This document shows positions 1 through 6,904 of a stretch of DNA of 15,624 bases, in pieces. The notes beneath the pieces are model-generated. The model saw nothing but the letters and a program-made list of their open reading frames with translations. It was not told the origin of the DNA and did no database searches. The DNA comes from Clostridia bacterium (GTDB taxonomy: Bacteria; Bacillota; Clostridia; UBA1381): assembly GCA_017380475.1 (NCBI GenBank), contig JAFODX010000213.1, forward strand, positions 1 through 15,624, written 5' to 3'. The position numbers and the translations under genes are program-made. Position 1 is the first letter of the stretch. The number at the start of each line of letters is the position of its first letter.

Positions 1-28
1 ATAAATATAAATAAATATAAATATATAT
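1..28. repeat. AT-only low-complexity tract at window edge
   Basis: The first 28 bases contain only A and T, built from ATAAAT/ATAT units. The tract puts TAA stops at 2-4 and 8-10 in the frame of the downstream GLUG-like coding sequence, so that frame is open only from about base 11. It is unlike the roughly 45% GC coding sequence that follows at once. It could be a true intergenic remnant, a slippage product, or a poor sequence end at a contig boundary. The sequence alone cannot decide. Confidence 0.6.
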
Positions 29-430
29 GTTCCGTCTGTAGAGGGCAGTGACAGAAACATTGGTCACCGTATAGGCGGTATGGCGGCAGCCGGCAGTGGT
101 ACGTTCAAGAACTGTTTCGTAAAGAACTCATCATTGCGTAACACAAACGTGAGATGGTGGGCAGAAGAGTACGGCGTAGGCGGATTTATCGGCTGGTTCA
201 GAAGAATGGCTAATGTTTCTGACTGTTATGTAATAAACACAAAAATCTGTGCCTACGGACATTCGGGCAGTTTTATAGGATGGTCACAGGATTCGACAGG
301 CAGTTCGATAACAAACTGCTATGCAGCAAATATAACACGTGATACAAGCGGTGCAAGCGGTGACCTTACTTCATCAGCAGGCAGAGTACGCTCGTTTATG
401 ATGAAAGATACCAACGTTACTGTAACTAAG
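11..430 (+). pseudogene. GLUG-like repeat region of a broken surface/secreted esterase gene
   Basis: This is the upstream part of a damaged gene, read in the frame of the ATG at 80 but open from about base 11. The translation carries about three repeats of the GLUG or beta-helix type: Gly-rich turns such as GGFIGW and GSFIGW, each followed by a Cys-Tyr strand (SDCYV, TNCYA). Such repeats occur in secreted or cell-surface proteins of Firmicutes and form beta-solenoid-like modules. After about base 370 the same frame changes to residues (SSAGRVRSF, then MMKD) that resemble the GRSxRSF block of rhamnogalacturonan acetylesterases. Near base 430 the frame is lost: inserting one base in AAGACAG would give K-D-S-I-K-Y-I-M and join the esterase frame below. 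No signal peptide or true start is visible, and no catalytic GDS block is present. I read it as a decayed or mis-assembled gene. Confidence 0.55.
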
Positions 431-447
431 ACAGTATCAAGTATATC

Positions 448-885
448 ATGGACAAGGGTAAGCCGGGAGACTATGTATTCTTTATGTTTGGACATAACGA
501 GAATAAGAACGACTATAATTCATCAAACCTTGAAGAATACGGCTTGTTCCACGAACAGATTATCCGTGCAGTAAAGGCAAAGGGTATGATTCCGGTAGTA
601 GTAACACCGGTTGCACGTCCCTGGCTTAATGGCGGAGTTGCAACAGACTCACACGGAGAATATCCCGAGACAGCGATTGCGGCGGCAGAAAAGTACGGTA
701 CACCGTATATAGACATTGACTCTTTGACTCGTGCATCACTTGAAAAGGTTGGTTCAGCGGGTATCTCGCAGTATTATAACCCCGGAGATACGCATACAAC
801 GTTAGCAGGTGCTGACTGGGTAGTAGGACTCATGGCAGACCAGTTAAGAACAATGAATCTGCCCATTTCAGAGTTTCTTAAATAA
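448..885 (+). CDS. C-terminal half of SGNH/GDSL rhamnogalacturonan acetylesterase-like protein (fragment)
   Basis: This 145-residue frame resembles the C-terminal half of rhamnogalacturonan acetylesterases (CE12, YesT/RhgT type), which remove acetyl groups from pectin rhamnogalacturonan. Visible signs are GDYVFFMFGHNE at about residues 8-18 (block III, GHND in most relatives, with the oxyanion Asn), the VTPVARPW segment near 52-59, a HGEYP stretch near 69-73, and GDTHTTLAGADW at 113-124 carrying the catalytic Asp114 and His116. The N-terminal half with the nucleophile motif GDS is absent. Similarity seems to extend upstream of the ATG at 448 to about 430 (DSIKYI), where it is cut by a TAA at 427-429. 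No good ribosome site precedes 448. It is therefore probably the 3' part of a frameshifted gene, not a functional short protein. The TAA stop is followed at once by a terminator. Confidence 0.6.
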   Translation: MDKGKPGDYVFFMFGHNENKNDYNSSNLEEYGLFHEQIIRAVKAKGMIPVVVTPVARPWLNGGVATDSHGEYPETAIAAAEKYGTPYIDIDSLTRASLEKVGSAGISQYYNPGDTHTTLAGADWVVGLMADQLRTMNLPISEFLK

Positions 886-890
886 AATCA

Positions 891-922
891 AAAGATGACG
901 TCATCCGACGTCATCTTTTTTT
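891..922 (+). terminator. Rho-independent terminator after esterase fragment
   Basis: A perfect 10-bp stem, AAGATGACGT (892-901) with ACGTCATCTT (908-917), encloses a 6-base loop and runs into seven T's (916-922). It sits directly after the stop at 885 and separates the esterase remnant from the ilvE promoter. Confidence 0.9.
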
Positions 923-933
923 GCGAAAAACTA

Positions 934-962
934 TTTACAAATGAAAATGAGAGTGGTATAAT
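934..962 (+). promoter_or_regulatory. Sigma-A promoter of ilvE
   Basis: TTTACA (934-939) and TATAAT (957-962) are separated by 17 bp. Transcription would begin near 969, leaving a leader of about 30 bases with a GAAAGGA ribosome site at 983-989. That leader is too short for a T-box or a peptide attenuator, so amino-acid-responsive leader control is not supported here. Confidence 0.8.
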
Positions 963-1000
963 ATAAAGTAAGTTGATATTTTGAAAGGAATTTTTTAACA

Positions 1001-2026
1001 ATGGAGAAAAAAGATATAGACTGGGGCAACCTTGGTTTTGGTTACATCAAAACAGACAAGAGATACGTTGCAACATATAAAGACGGCAAGTGGGATGAGG
1101 GTGCACTCATTGACGATGACAAAATTGTTATGAGTGAATGTGCCTGCGTTTTGCAGTATGCCCAGACAATTTTCGAGGGTATCAAGGCATACACAACTGA
1201 GGATGGACGTATAGTAACATTCCGTCCGGATATGAACGCAGAGCGTCTTATGAACTCAGCAGAGCGTATGCAGATGCCACCGCTTCCGAAAGAGCAGTTT
1301 ATTGATTCTATAAAGCAGGTAGTAAAGGCGAATGCCGCATACGTTCCGCCGTACGGAACAGGTGCATCGCTTTATATCAGACCGTTTATGTTCGGTATAA
1401 ACGAAGTAATTGGTGTTAAGCCTGCAACAGAGTTCCAGTACAGAGCATTTACAACACCGGTCGGACCGTACTTCAAGGGCGGTGCAAAACCGCTTACTAT
1501 CCGTGTTTCGGACTTTGACCGTGCCGCACCAAAAGGTACAGGTCATATCAAGGCAGGTCTTAACTATGCAATGAGCCTTTATGCAATCGTTGATGCACAC
1601 GAAAAGGGCTTTGACGAGAATATGTATCTTGACCCGCAGACAAGAACAAAGGTAGAAGAAACCGGCGGTGCAAACTTCCTCTTCATAACAAAGGACGGCA
1701 AGGTTGTAACACCGAAATCTGACAGTATCTTACCGTCAGTAACAAGACGTTCGCTTATGTACGTTGCAGAACACTATCTTGGCCTTGAGGTTGAAGAGAG
1801 AGAAGTTTATGTATCAGAGCTCAAGGACTTTGCAGAATGCGGTCTTTGCGGTACTGCGGCTGTTATTTCACCCGTTGGTAAGATTTATAACCACGGCGAG
1901 GAAATCTGTCTGCCGAGCGGTATGGACGAGATGGGCCCTGTTACAAAGAAGCTTTATGATACATTGACAGGAATCCAGATGGGAAGAATTGAAGCTCCCG
2001 AAGGCTGGATTTGCGAAATTTGCTGA
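1001..2026 (+). CDS. ilvE: Branched-chain amino acid aminotransferase
   Basis: This is a class IV PLP-dependent aminotransferase that interconverts Leu, Ile and Val with their 2-oxo acids, using glutamate/2-oxoglutarate, in the cytoplasm. At 341 residues it has the length of the long (type II, eukaryote-like) BCAT group. Seen in the translation: QTIFEGIKAY near 55-64, the substrate-loop region YIRPFMFG near 125-132, GTGHIKAGLNYA near 179-190 with Lys184 as the expected PLP lysine, VEETGGANFLF near 218-228 with the conserved Glu, and CGTAAVISPVGKI near 283-295. The start is set by GAAAGGA at 983-989. It is the first gene behind its own promoter, and no other ilv or leu gene lies nearby, so it may act in catabolism or final transamination under separate control. 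Cys280 and Cys283 form a CxxC, but not at the site of the redox CxxC of human BCAT. Confidence 0.95.
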   Translation: MEKKDIDWGNLGFGYIKTDKRYVATYKDGKWDEGALIDDDKIVMSECACVLQYAQTIFEGIKAYTTEDGRIVTFRPDMNAERLMNSAERMQMPPLPKEQFIDSIKQVVKANAAYVPPYGTGASLYIRPFMFGINEVIGVKPATEFQYRAFTTPVGPYFKGGAKPLTIRVSDFDRAAPKGTGHIKAGLNYAMSLYAIVDAHEKGFDENMYLDPQTRTKVEETGGANFLFITKDGKVVTPKSDSILPSVTRRSLMYVAEHYLGLEVEEREVYVSELKDFAECGLCGTAAVISPVGKIYNHGEEICLPSGMDEMGPVTKKLYDTLTGIQMGRIEAPEGWICEIC

Positions 2027-2033
2027 TAATTCT

Positions 2034-2070
2034 ACGGAGCTGTTGCGTTATGCAACAGCCCCCGTTATTT
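2034..2070 (+). terminator. Hairpin between ilvE and membrane-protein gene, weak terminator or attenuator
   Basis: An 8-bp perfect stem, GCTGTTGC (2039-2046) with GCAACAGC (2052-2059), closes a 5-base loop. Outer ACGG/CCGT pairing is possible with bulges. The tail is TTATTTT, so termination may be partial. The ribosome site AAGGAG (2072-2077) of the next gene begins just after this tail. Confidence 0.5.
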
Positions 2071-2082
2071 TAAGGAGAAATT

Positions 2083-2709
2083 ATGATACATTTGGTAAAT
2101 TTCTGCCGTAATACCATGGGTGCGGCAGGAACTGCGGTTGCGGCAGTTCTGTTTATCATATTCGCGGTCATGGGTGTGGTAATCGCAATGCGTGGCCGTG
2201 AAACGATGATGGGCGTTGTATCGGTGTGTGCGTTTTTGTGCGGTATGCTGTTGGGTGCAATGGCAGGTATACTTATATTCAACAGCCTGATAGTTATGAT
2301 AATACTTGCTGCAGTGTTGAGCGTTCTGCTGATGGTGGTAGTAAAATACTTTAAATCCTTAGGTTACTTTATAGGAATAAGTACACTCGGCTGGGTGCTT
2401 GCGTTCCTTTTAACATCGGAAATGAAAATCGCACCTGACGGAATAAGCAACAATACGCTGCTTTTTATCGACCTCGTGGTGGGTGTTATAATGGGTATAA
2501 TGGCGGCATCAAGGTCTAAAATAACAATATCTCTTGTGACTGCGGCATCGGGTGCTGTTATTGCCGCAACAAGCTCGCTCGCACTTATCGGTTTTTATTT
2601 CCCCGATATAAAAACGTGGATAATAGCGGGTATAATATTTGTTACGGGTATGATAGTTCAGATTCGTATTTATGATTTAAAACCCGTAAAACGTAAAAAG
2701 AAAAAATAA
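2083..2709 (+). CDS. Multi-pass membrane protein, DUF4203/TMEM198-like
   Basis: This 208-residue protein is mostly hydrophobic, with about six or seven membrane segments: roughly residues 13-33, 43-64, 66-85, 92-108, 124-140, 148-169 and 174-192. Short Gly/Ala-rich helices (GMLLGAMAG, GVIMGIMAA) suggest close helix packing. It ends in a basic tail, KRKKKK, expected to stay in the cytoplasm. The pattern of small-residue helices resembles the DUF4203/TMEM198 family, whose bacterial function is not known; this assignment is from general appearance only. AAGGAG at 2072-2077 lies five bases before the ATG. It follows ilvE after 56 bases containing a weak terminator hairpin, so read-through from the ilvE promoter may supply its mRNA. 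A clear terminator follows it. Confidence 0.6.
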   Translation: MIHLVNFCRNTMGAAGTAVAAVLFIIFAVMGVVIAMRGRETMMGVVSVCAFLCGMLLGAMAGILIFNSLIVMIILAAVLSVLLMVVVKYFKSLGYFIGISTLGWVLAFLLTSEMKIAPDGISNNTLLFIDLVVGVIMGIMAASRSKITISLVTAASGAVIAATSSLALIGFYFPDIKTWIIAGIIFVTGMIVQIRIYDLKPVKRKKKK

Positions 2710-2715
2710 ATAGTG

Positions 2716-2752
2716 ATAACACCTCATAAACTGTATAAGGGGTGTTATTTTT
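2716..2752 (+). terminator. Terminator hairpin overlapping the ylmC-like start region
   Basis: ATAACACC (2716-2723) pairs with GGTGTTAT (2741-2748), extended inward by a T-G and a C-G pair, and is followed by TTTTT (2748-2752). The 3' arm holds the end of the AAGGGG ribosome site (2737-2742) of the next gene, and the T run abuts its TTG start codon at 2751. It can thus end the upstream transcript and, on read-through RNA, hide the ribosome site. Confidence 0.75.
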
Positions 2753-3002
2753 GTTTCATGGAGCAAAACTCAGACGCAGGACGGTTATTGATATAAATAC
2801 GGCAGAATGTATAGGATATGTGTCAGATATCGAAATCGACGAGGTAAGCGGGCGTATAACTGCAATGATAATACGAAAACATTACGGACTATTGGCGTCG
2901 CTGTTTAGTATCGGTGAAATGTCTGTTCCGTGGCATACAATAACAGCAATGAGTGATGAATTTGTATTGGTCAAATCATTCGATTTTAGTGAAAACTCTT
3001 GA
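2751..3002 (+). CDS. ylmC: YlmC/YmxH family PRC-barrel protein
   Basis: This small protein of about 83 residues has a PRC-barrel fold, seen as KLRRRTVIDINTAECIGYVSDIEID near the N-terminus, SGRITAMII in the middle and VPWHTITAM near the C-terminus (the IPW.xI strand of the family). YlmC/YmxH proteins are widespread in spore formers and usually lie beside sigE, sigG and nrdR. Their biochemical role is not settled. The start is uncertain. A GTG at 2742 is in frame but lacks a spaced ribosome site, whereas TTG at 2751 lies eight bases after AAGGGG (2737-2742), so I chose TTG. The gene is followed directly by nrdR, matching the usual gene order even though sigE and sigG are absent. The promoter of nrdR overlaps its stop codon. 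Confidence 0.8.
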   Translation: MFHGAKLRRRTVIDINTAECIGYVSDIEIDEVSGRITAMIIRKHYGLLASLFSIGEMSVPWHTITAMSDEFVLVKSFDFSENS

Positions 3003-3027
3003 AAAAGAACACTATATGTGGTATAAT
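2999..3027 (+). promoter_or_regulatory. Sigma-A promoter of nrdR operon
   Basis: TTGAAA (2999-3004) and TATAAT (3022-3027) have a 17-bp spacer. The -35 element overlaps the last bases of the ylmC-like gene. The start of transcription would be near 3034, giving a leader of about 36 bases with GAAAGGA at 3052-3058. Confidence 0.8.
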
Positions 3028-3043
3028 ATACTATATATACATA
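3009..3043. promoter_or_regulatory. Candidate tandem NrdR boxes
   Basis: Two sites resemble the NrdR operator consensus ACACwATATaTwGTGT. The first, ACACTATATGTGGTAT (3009-3024), matches about 13 of 16 positions. The second, ATACTATATATACATA (3028-3043), matches about 11 of 16 and is strong only in its core. They start 19 bp apart, close to two helical turns, and straddle the -10 element of nrdR. This would fit autorepression. The sites are AT-rich, so chance similarity is possible. Confidence 0.4.
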
Positions 3044-3069
3044 CAATTAGTGAAAGGAACTAAAAAACT

Positions 3070-3531
3070 ATGAAATGTCCGTACTGTTCATTTATCGAAA
3101 GTAAAGTAATCGACTCACGTCCGACAGAGGAGAACAACTCAATCAGACGCCGCCGTGAATGTTTAAAATGCGGTAAGCGTTTTACAACCTATGAAAAGCT
3201 TGAGTCTGTTGCACTTGTTGTTATAAAGAAGGACGAGTCACGTCAGCCGTTTAACCGTAACAAGGTGTTAAAGGGTATTATTACTGCGTGTGAGAAACGT
3301 CCGATTTCTATCGTACAGATGGAAAAAATTGCAGACGATATCGAAAGCGAGCTTGCACAGTCAATGGAGCGTGAGGTAAAATCAACGGTAATCGGTGAAA
3401 TGGTTATGGATAAGCTCCGTCTTCTTGATGAGGTTGCATATGTACGTTTTGCGTCTGTATATAAGCAGTTTGAAGATCTGAGCACGTTTATGGACGAGCT
3501 TAAGGGTTTGATAGATGACAAAGCTAACTGA
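3070..3531 (+). CDS. nrdR: Transcriptional repressor NrdR
   Basis: NrdR is a cytoplasmic repressor of ribonucleotide reductase genes that senses ATP and dATP through an ATP-cone domain. The 153-residue length is standard. The N-terminal zinc ribbon is visible as Cys3, Cys6, Cys31 and Cys34 (CPYC and CLKC), with the basic stretch RRRRE between. The ATP-cone fills about residues 49-139 and begins near [23 protein letters not shown] at 3052-3058 sets the start. The gene has its own promoter with candidate NrdR boxes, and its 3' end overlaps mnmE by 17 bases, so the two are translationally linked. No nrd reductase gene is present in the window, so the regulated targets lie elsewhere. Confidence 0.97.
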   Translation: MKCPYCSFIESKVIDSRPTEENNSIRRRRECLKCGKRFTTYEKLESVALVVIKKDESRQPFNRNKVLKGIITACEKRPISIVQMEKIADDIESELAQSMEREVKSTVIGEMVMDKLRLLDEVAYVRFASVYKQFEDLSTFMDELKGLIDDKAN

Positions 3532-4885
3532 CAGAACAATCGCCGCTGTTGCGACACCGCAGGGAACGGGCGGAATATCGGTAATACGCATAAGCGGAAC
3601 GGACGCTGTTGCGATTGCCGATAAGGTGTTTTCGGGCAAAAGCCTTTCTGATGTGCCGTCACACACCATTCACTACGGATTTATAAAAAATGCGAACGGT
3701 GAAAGCGTTGATGAGGTACTTGTTTCCGTTATGCGTGCACCCAAGACATTCACCCGTGAGGATACAGTCGAGATAAGCTGTCACGGCGGAACTGTAACCA
3801 CGCACGCAGTGTTGAAATGCATAATTGAAGCAGGTGCATATATGGCAGAGCCGGGCGAGTTTACAAAGCGTGCGTTCCTTAACGGACGTATTGACCTATC
3901 GCAGGCAGAGGCGGTTATAGATATAATAAATGCTAAAAACGAGCTTTCACAGCGTAATGCAATGTCACAGCTTGGCGGTGCTTTGTCAAAGGAGATAAAG
4001 GTAGTGCGTGACACTCTCGTTCATTTGTGTGCCGAAATGCAGGTCATAATCGACTATCCGGACGAAGACCTTGAGGACGTGACAGAGGACGATATCAAAA
4101 ACGTATGCTGTGACTGTGCCGGGCGTGTATCACGCCTGATAGAAACGAGCGACAACGGCCGTATGATGCGTGACGGAATACGAACAGCTATCGTAGGCAA
4201 ACCTAATGTGGGTAAGTCAAGCATCCTGAACTGTCTTGCACAGGACGAGCGTGCGATTGTTACGGATATCGCCGGAACAACACGCGATGTTATAGAGGAA
4301 AGTGTAACAATAAAAGGTATACCGCTTATTCTTTCTGACACTGCAGGAATCCGTGAAACTGACGATGTGGTTGAAAAAATAGGCGTTACGAAATCAAGAC
4401 AGTATCTTGACTCGGCAGACCTTGTAATAGTTGTAATCGACAGTGCGGCAGGCATGGATAAAGAGGATATGCAAGTCCTTGACGCAACAAAGGACAAAAC
4501 ACGCATAATTCTGCTTAACAAGTCCGATTTATCAGTGAATGTAAAAGCCGACAGGTTTGATGAAAAAGACACAGTAATAGAAATCAGCGCAAAGACAGGC
4601 GATGGTACGGACAAGCTTGCCGATGCAATTGAAAAGCTGTGCAAGCTTGATGCAATTGAGTCTGAAAACGGCAGAATTATAACAAATATGCGTCATAAAA
4701 CGGCACTTATCGGAGCTCGGGATGCACTTATAAGAGTTGCTGATGCTCTTGAGATGGGTATGCCGTGTGATATAGTTTCGATTGACATTGCACAGGCTAT
4801 GGACAGCCTTGGTGAGATTACGGGTGAAACGGTATCAGAATCGGTAGTGGCGGATATTTTTCATAATTTCTGCGTTGGAAAGTAA
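3515..4885 (+). CDS. mnmE: tRNA modification GTPase MnmE
   Basis: MnmE (TrmE) works with MnmG to place the 5-carboxymethylaminomethyl group on U34 of tRNAs that read two-family-box codons. It uses a folate-bound one-carbon unit and GTP hydrolysis. All parts are visible in 456 residues: an N-terminal folate-binding domain (1-120, with [10 protein letters not shown] near 19-28), a helical domain, an inserted G domain with GKPNVGKSS at 228-236, GTTRD at 254-258, DTAGIRET at 275-282 and NKSD near 337, and the C-terminal FCVGK with the conserved Cys453. The ATG at 3515 lies inside the end of nrdR, with TAAGGG upstream. mnmG, its partner gene, is not in the window; in many bacteria mnmE and mnmG are adjacent near the origin, so this placement next to nrdR is a local arrangement. 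Confidence 0.97.
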   Translation: MTKLTDRTIAAVATPQGTGGISVIRISGTDAVAIADKVFSGKSLSDVPSHTIHYGFIKNANGESVDEVLVSVMRAPKTFTREDTVEISCHGGTVTTHAVLKCIIEAGAYMAEPGEFTKRAFLNGRIDLSQAEAVIDIINAKNELSQRNAMSQLGGALSKEIKVVRDTLVHLCAEMQVIIDYPDEDLEDVTEDDIKNVCCDCAGRVSRLIETSDNGRMMRDGIRTAIVGKPNVGKSSILNCLAQDERAIVTDIAGTTRDVIEESVTIKGIPLILSDTAGIRETDDVVEKIGVTKSRQYLDSADLVIVVIDSAAGMDKEDMQVLDATKDKTRIILLNKSDLSVNVKADRFDEKDTVIEISAKTGDGTDKLADAIEKLCKLDAIESENGRIITNMRHKTALIGARDALIRVADALEMGMPCDIVSIDIAQAMDSLGEITGETVSESVVADIFHNFCVGK

Positions 4886-4997
4886 TCTAAAAACGCCCAT
4901 CTTGCACTTTTGTGCTCGCTCGCATACCTGTGTATAGCTCGCTTGCCTAAAAGCACAATCTGAACATTTTTAAAACTATTTATATAGAGGAAAATTT
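4886..4997. other. mnmE-rsuA intergenic imperfect palindrome
   Basis: This 112-base gap holds TTGTGCT (4910-4916) and its inverse AGCACAA (4952-4958), 35 bases apart, around a small inner hairpin ATAC-CTGT-GTAT (4924-4935). A direct repeat GCTCGCT occurs at 4914-4920 and 4937-4943. It has no adjacent long T run typical of a terminator. I see no ORF and no well-spaced promoter. It may be a REP-like element or an RNA-processing or attenuation structure. Confidence 0.45.
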
Positions 4998-5693
4998 ATG
5001 CGTTTAGATAAATTTTTGTCCGACTCGACCGATATGTCGAGAAAGGACATTAAACAGCTTATAAGAAAAAAAGCAGTTACCGTAAATGGTGAGATAATAA
5101 CAAAACCCGAAATGCAGGTAGAAGAAAACGATGCCGTTACAGTAAACGGACAAGCTGTTTTATATCGGCGGTTTGTTTATCTTTTGCTCAATAAGCCGTC
5201 GGGCTATGTCAGTGCAACGGAGGATAAAAAATACCCCGTTGTAACAGATCTTGTGCCGGAAGAATACCGGCATTTTGATGTTTTTCCTGCAGGAAGACTT
5301 GATATAGATACCGAGGGACTTTTAATCCTCACCAATGACGGTGAGTTTGTGCACGACATAACATCGCCGAAAAAGAATGTATACAAAAGATATTTTGCAA
5401 GACTTGATAAGCCTGCAGAAGATGCTGATATATCTGTTTTTCAAGGCGGTATGGAGTTTAAGGAATTCACTGCAAAACCGGCAAAGCTTGAAATCTGTGC
5501 TGACGCAGAGGCATATGTTGAGATTGCAGAGGGTAAATTCCATCAGGTAAAGCGTATGTTCGAGCGTGTGGGGAAGACGGTTGTATATCTTAAACGTGTA
5601 TCAATCGGCGGTTTAAAGCTTCCCGAAGACCTTGCATCCGGTGAGGTTAAAGAAATCGGATACGAGGAGCTTTTAAATAAAATTTACGATTAA
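4998..5693 (+). CDS. RsuA-family rRNA pseudouridine synthase
   Basis: This enzyme isomerises uridine to pseudouridine in rRNA; RsuA itself acts on 16S U516, while RluB/E/F relatives act on 23S rRNA. The protein has 231 residues. Residues 1-58 form an S4 RNA-binding domain (MRLDKFLSDS, DIKQLIRKKAVTVNG). The catalytic domain starts near YLLLNKPSG (61-69), and GRLD at 99-102 supplies the catalytic Asp102, followed by TEGLLILTNDGEF. KFHQVKRMFERVG near 178-190 is the conserved C-terminal motif. The length and the S4-plus-catalytic layout match RsuA. A GAGG site (4987-4990) precedes the ATG by seven bases. It lies in line with mnmE and hydF. I am sure of the family but not of the exact target base, so I leave the symbol blank. 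Confidence 0.93.
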   Translation: MRLDKFLSDSTDMSRKDIKQLIRKKAVTVNGEIITKPEMQVEENDAVTVNGQAVLYRRFVYLLLNKPSGYVSATEDKKYPVVTDLVPEEYRHFDVFPAGRLDIDTEGLLILTNDGEFVHDITSPKKNVYKRYFARLDKPAEDADISVFQGGMEFKEFTAKPAKLEICADAEAYVEIAEGKFHQVKRMFERVGKTVVYLKRVSIGGLKLPEDLASGEVKEIGYEELLNKIYD

Positions 5694-5711
5694 CAGGAGA
5701 GGAGGGCTTTT

Positions 5712-6890
5712 ATGGAGAAAACACCGTTATCTTTAAGGACACATATAACGATTTTCGGAAACACGAACTCCGGCAAGTCCTCACTTTTCAATAAAATTAT
5801 CGGTCAGGAGATGGCGATAGTTTCCGAGCAGGAAGGCACAACAACCGACCCCGTAACAAAGGCGATGGAGCTTATAGGATTCGGACCTGTGGCTCTGACT
5901 GACACTGCCGGCTGGGGTGATACAACACAAATAGGTGACAAGCGTCAGGAGAAAACCAACAAACTTCTTGACCGTACCGATTTTGCAGTATATACAGCCG
6001 ATATAACAGCGTTTGACAGAACGGCATATGAGGATGCCCTGGCAGAATTTGACAGGCGTAAGATACCGCATATGCTCGTTTTTACAAAATCCGATTTGGG
6101 TAAGCCTGATTTAAAAGAGTTTACGGATGCAGTCTGCGTTTCGGTTAAGGACGATAAATCAATAGAAGAATTAAGAAATAAGCTGATAAAAAAACTTACA
6201 AAAACCGTTAAGGAAGAAAAGAGCCTTCTGGGCGGACTTCTTCTGCCGGATGCAACTGTGGTGCTTGTTATTCCGATAGATTCAGAAGCACCCAAAGGCA
6301 GACTTATATTGCCTCAGGTACAGTTGATACGTGATTGCCTTGATAACGGTATGCGTGCAGTGTGTGTACGTGATACGGAGCTTGCCAAAACACTTGACGA
6401 GCTGAAAAAGATTGACCTTGTGGTGACCGATTCACAGATTTTCAAAAAGGTTTCGGAAATTGTACCCGAAAGAATAAAGCTTACATCGTTTTCGATGCTT
6501 CTTGCAAATGCAAAGGGAGATATAAAAACACTTTCAGAGGGTGCAAAAGCGCTTGATACGCTTCCCGATAAGGCACGAATCCTTATGGCTGAGGCTTGCA
6601 CTCACAACACTTCGCACGAGGATATCGGCAGAGTGAAGATACCCGGAATGCTCCGCAAATATACGGGCAAAGAGCTTGAATTTGAGTACAGTGTACATCA
6701 CGATTTCCCTGATGATTTATCAGACTATGATTTGGTGATACACTGTGGCGGTTGTATGCTCAATGCAAAAACAATGCAGAACAGAATAGAATATTGCAAA
6801 AAAGCGGGAGTGCCGGTAACGAACTATGGTGTGGTGCTTTCGTATGCAAGCGGGATTTTAACCCGCAGTATGGAAATATTTGATAAGTAA
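5712..6890 (+). CDS. hydF: [FeFe]-hydrogenase H-cluster maturation GTPase HydF
   Basis: HydF is the GTPase and scaffold on which the two-iron subcluster of [FeFe] hydrogenase is built by HydE and HydG before transfer to HydA. In 392 residues I see the GTPase domain (GNTNSGKSS at 16-24, TTTD at 43-46, DTAGWGD at 64-70, FTKSD in the middle), a dimerisation region, and the C-terminal [4Fe-4S] site with Cys296, His298, His344, Cys345 and Cys348 (CTH, then HCGGC). All expected cluster ligands are present, so it should be functional. GGAGG at 5701-5705 sets the start. The 18-base gap after the rsuA-like gene and 14-base gap to the next small gene indicate one operon. hydE, hydG and hydA are not in the window. 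HydF and MnmE are both TrmE-Era-like GTPases, and they lie one gene apart here. Confidence 0.96.
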   Translation: MEKTPLSLRTHITIFGNTNSGKSSLFNKIIGQEMAIVSEQEGTTTDPVTKAMELIGFGPVALTDTAGWGDTTQIGDKRQEKTNKLLDRTDFAVYTADITAFDRTAYEDALAEFDRRKIPHMLVFTKSDLGKPDLKEFTDAVCVSVKDDKSIEELRNKLIKKLTKTVKEEKSLLGGLLLPDATVVLVIPIDSEAPKGRLILPQVQLIRDCLDNGMRAVCVRDTELAKTLDELKKIDLVVTDSQIFKKVSEIVPERIKLTSFSMLLANAKGDIKTLSEGAKALDTLPDKARILMAEACTHNTSHEDIGRVKIPGMLRKYTGKELEFEYSVHHDFPDDLSDYDLVIHCGGCMLNAKTMQNRIEYCKKAGVPVTNYGVVLSYASGILTRSMEIFDK

Positions 6891-6904
6891 GAGGTGATGA
6901 AAAA

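Noticed and set aside
280..283. Redox CxxC switch in IlvE (residues 280 and 283)
   Set aside because: The pair does not align with the CxxC of human BCAT, which lies after the conserved Gly-Thr. It is noted only as sequence variation (coordinates here are residue numbers of IlvE).
969..1000. T-box or attenuator leader before ilvE
   Set aside because: The leader from the predicted promoter is about 30 bases and has no hairpin.
2318..2340. Anti-sigma or sporulation membrane protein identity (SpoIIIA- or SpmA-like) for the 208-residue membrane protein
   Set aside because: No motif supports it. The helix pattern alone is not enough, and the neighbours are metabolic.
4054..4644. Minus-strand open frame of 196 codons inside mnmE
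   Set aside because: It is Ser/Ile-rich low-complexity shadow of the mnmE codons, with no ribosome site and complete overlap of a well-identified gene.
4943..4986. Promoter before the rsuA-like gene (CTGAAC or TTGCCT with TATATA)
   Set aside because: Spacers are 15 or 32 bp, and the -10 would abut the ribosome site, leaving almost no leader.
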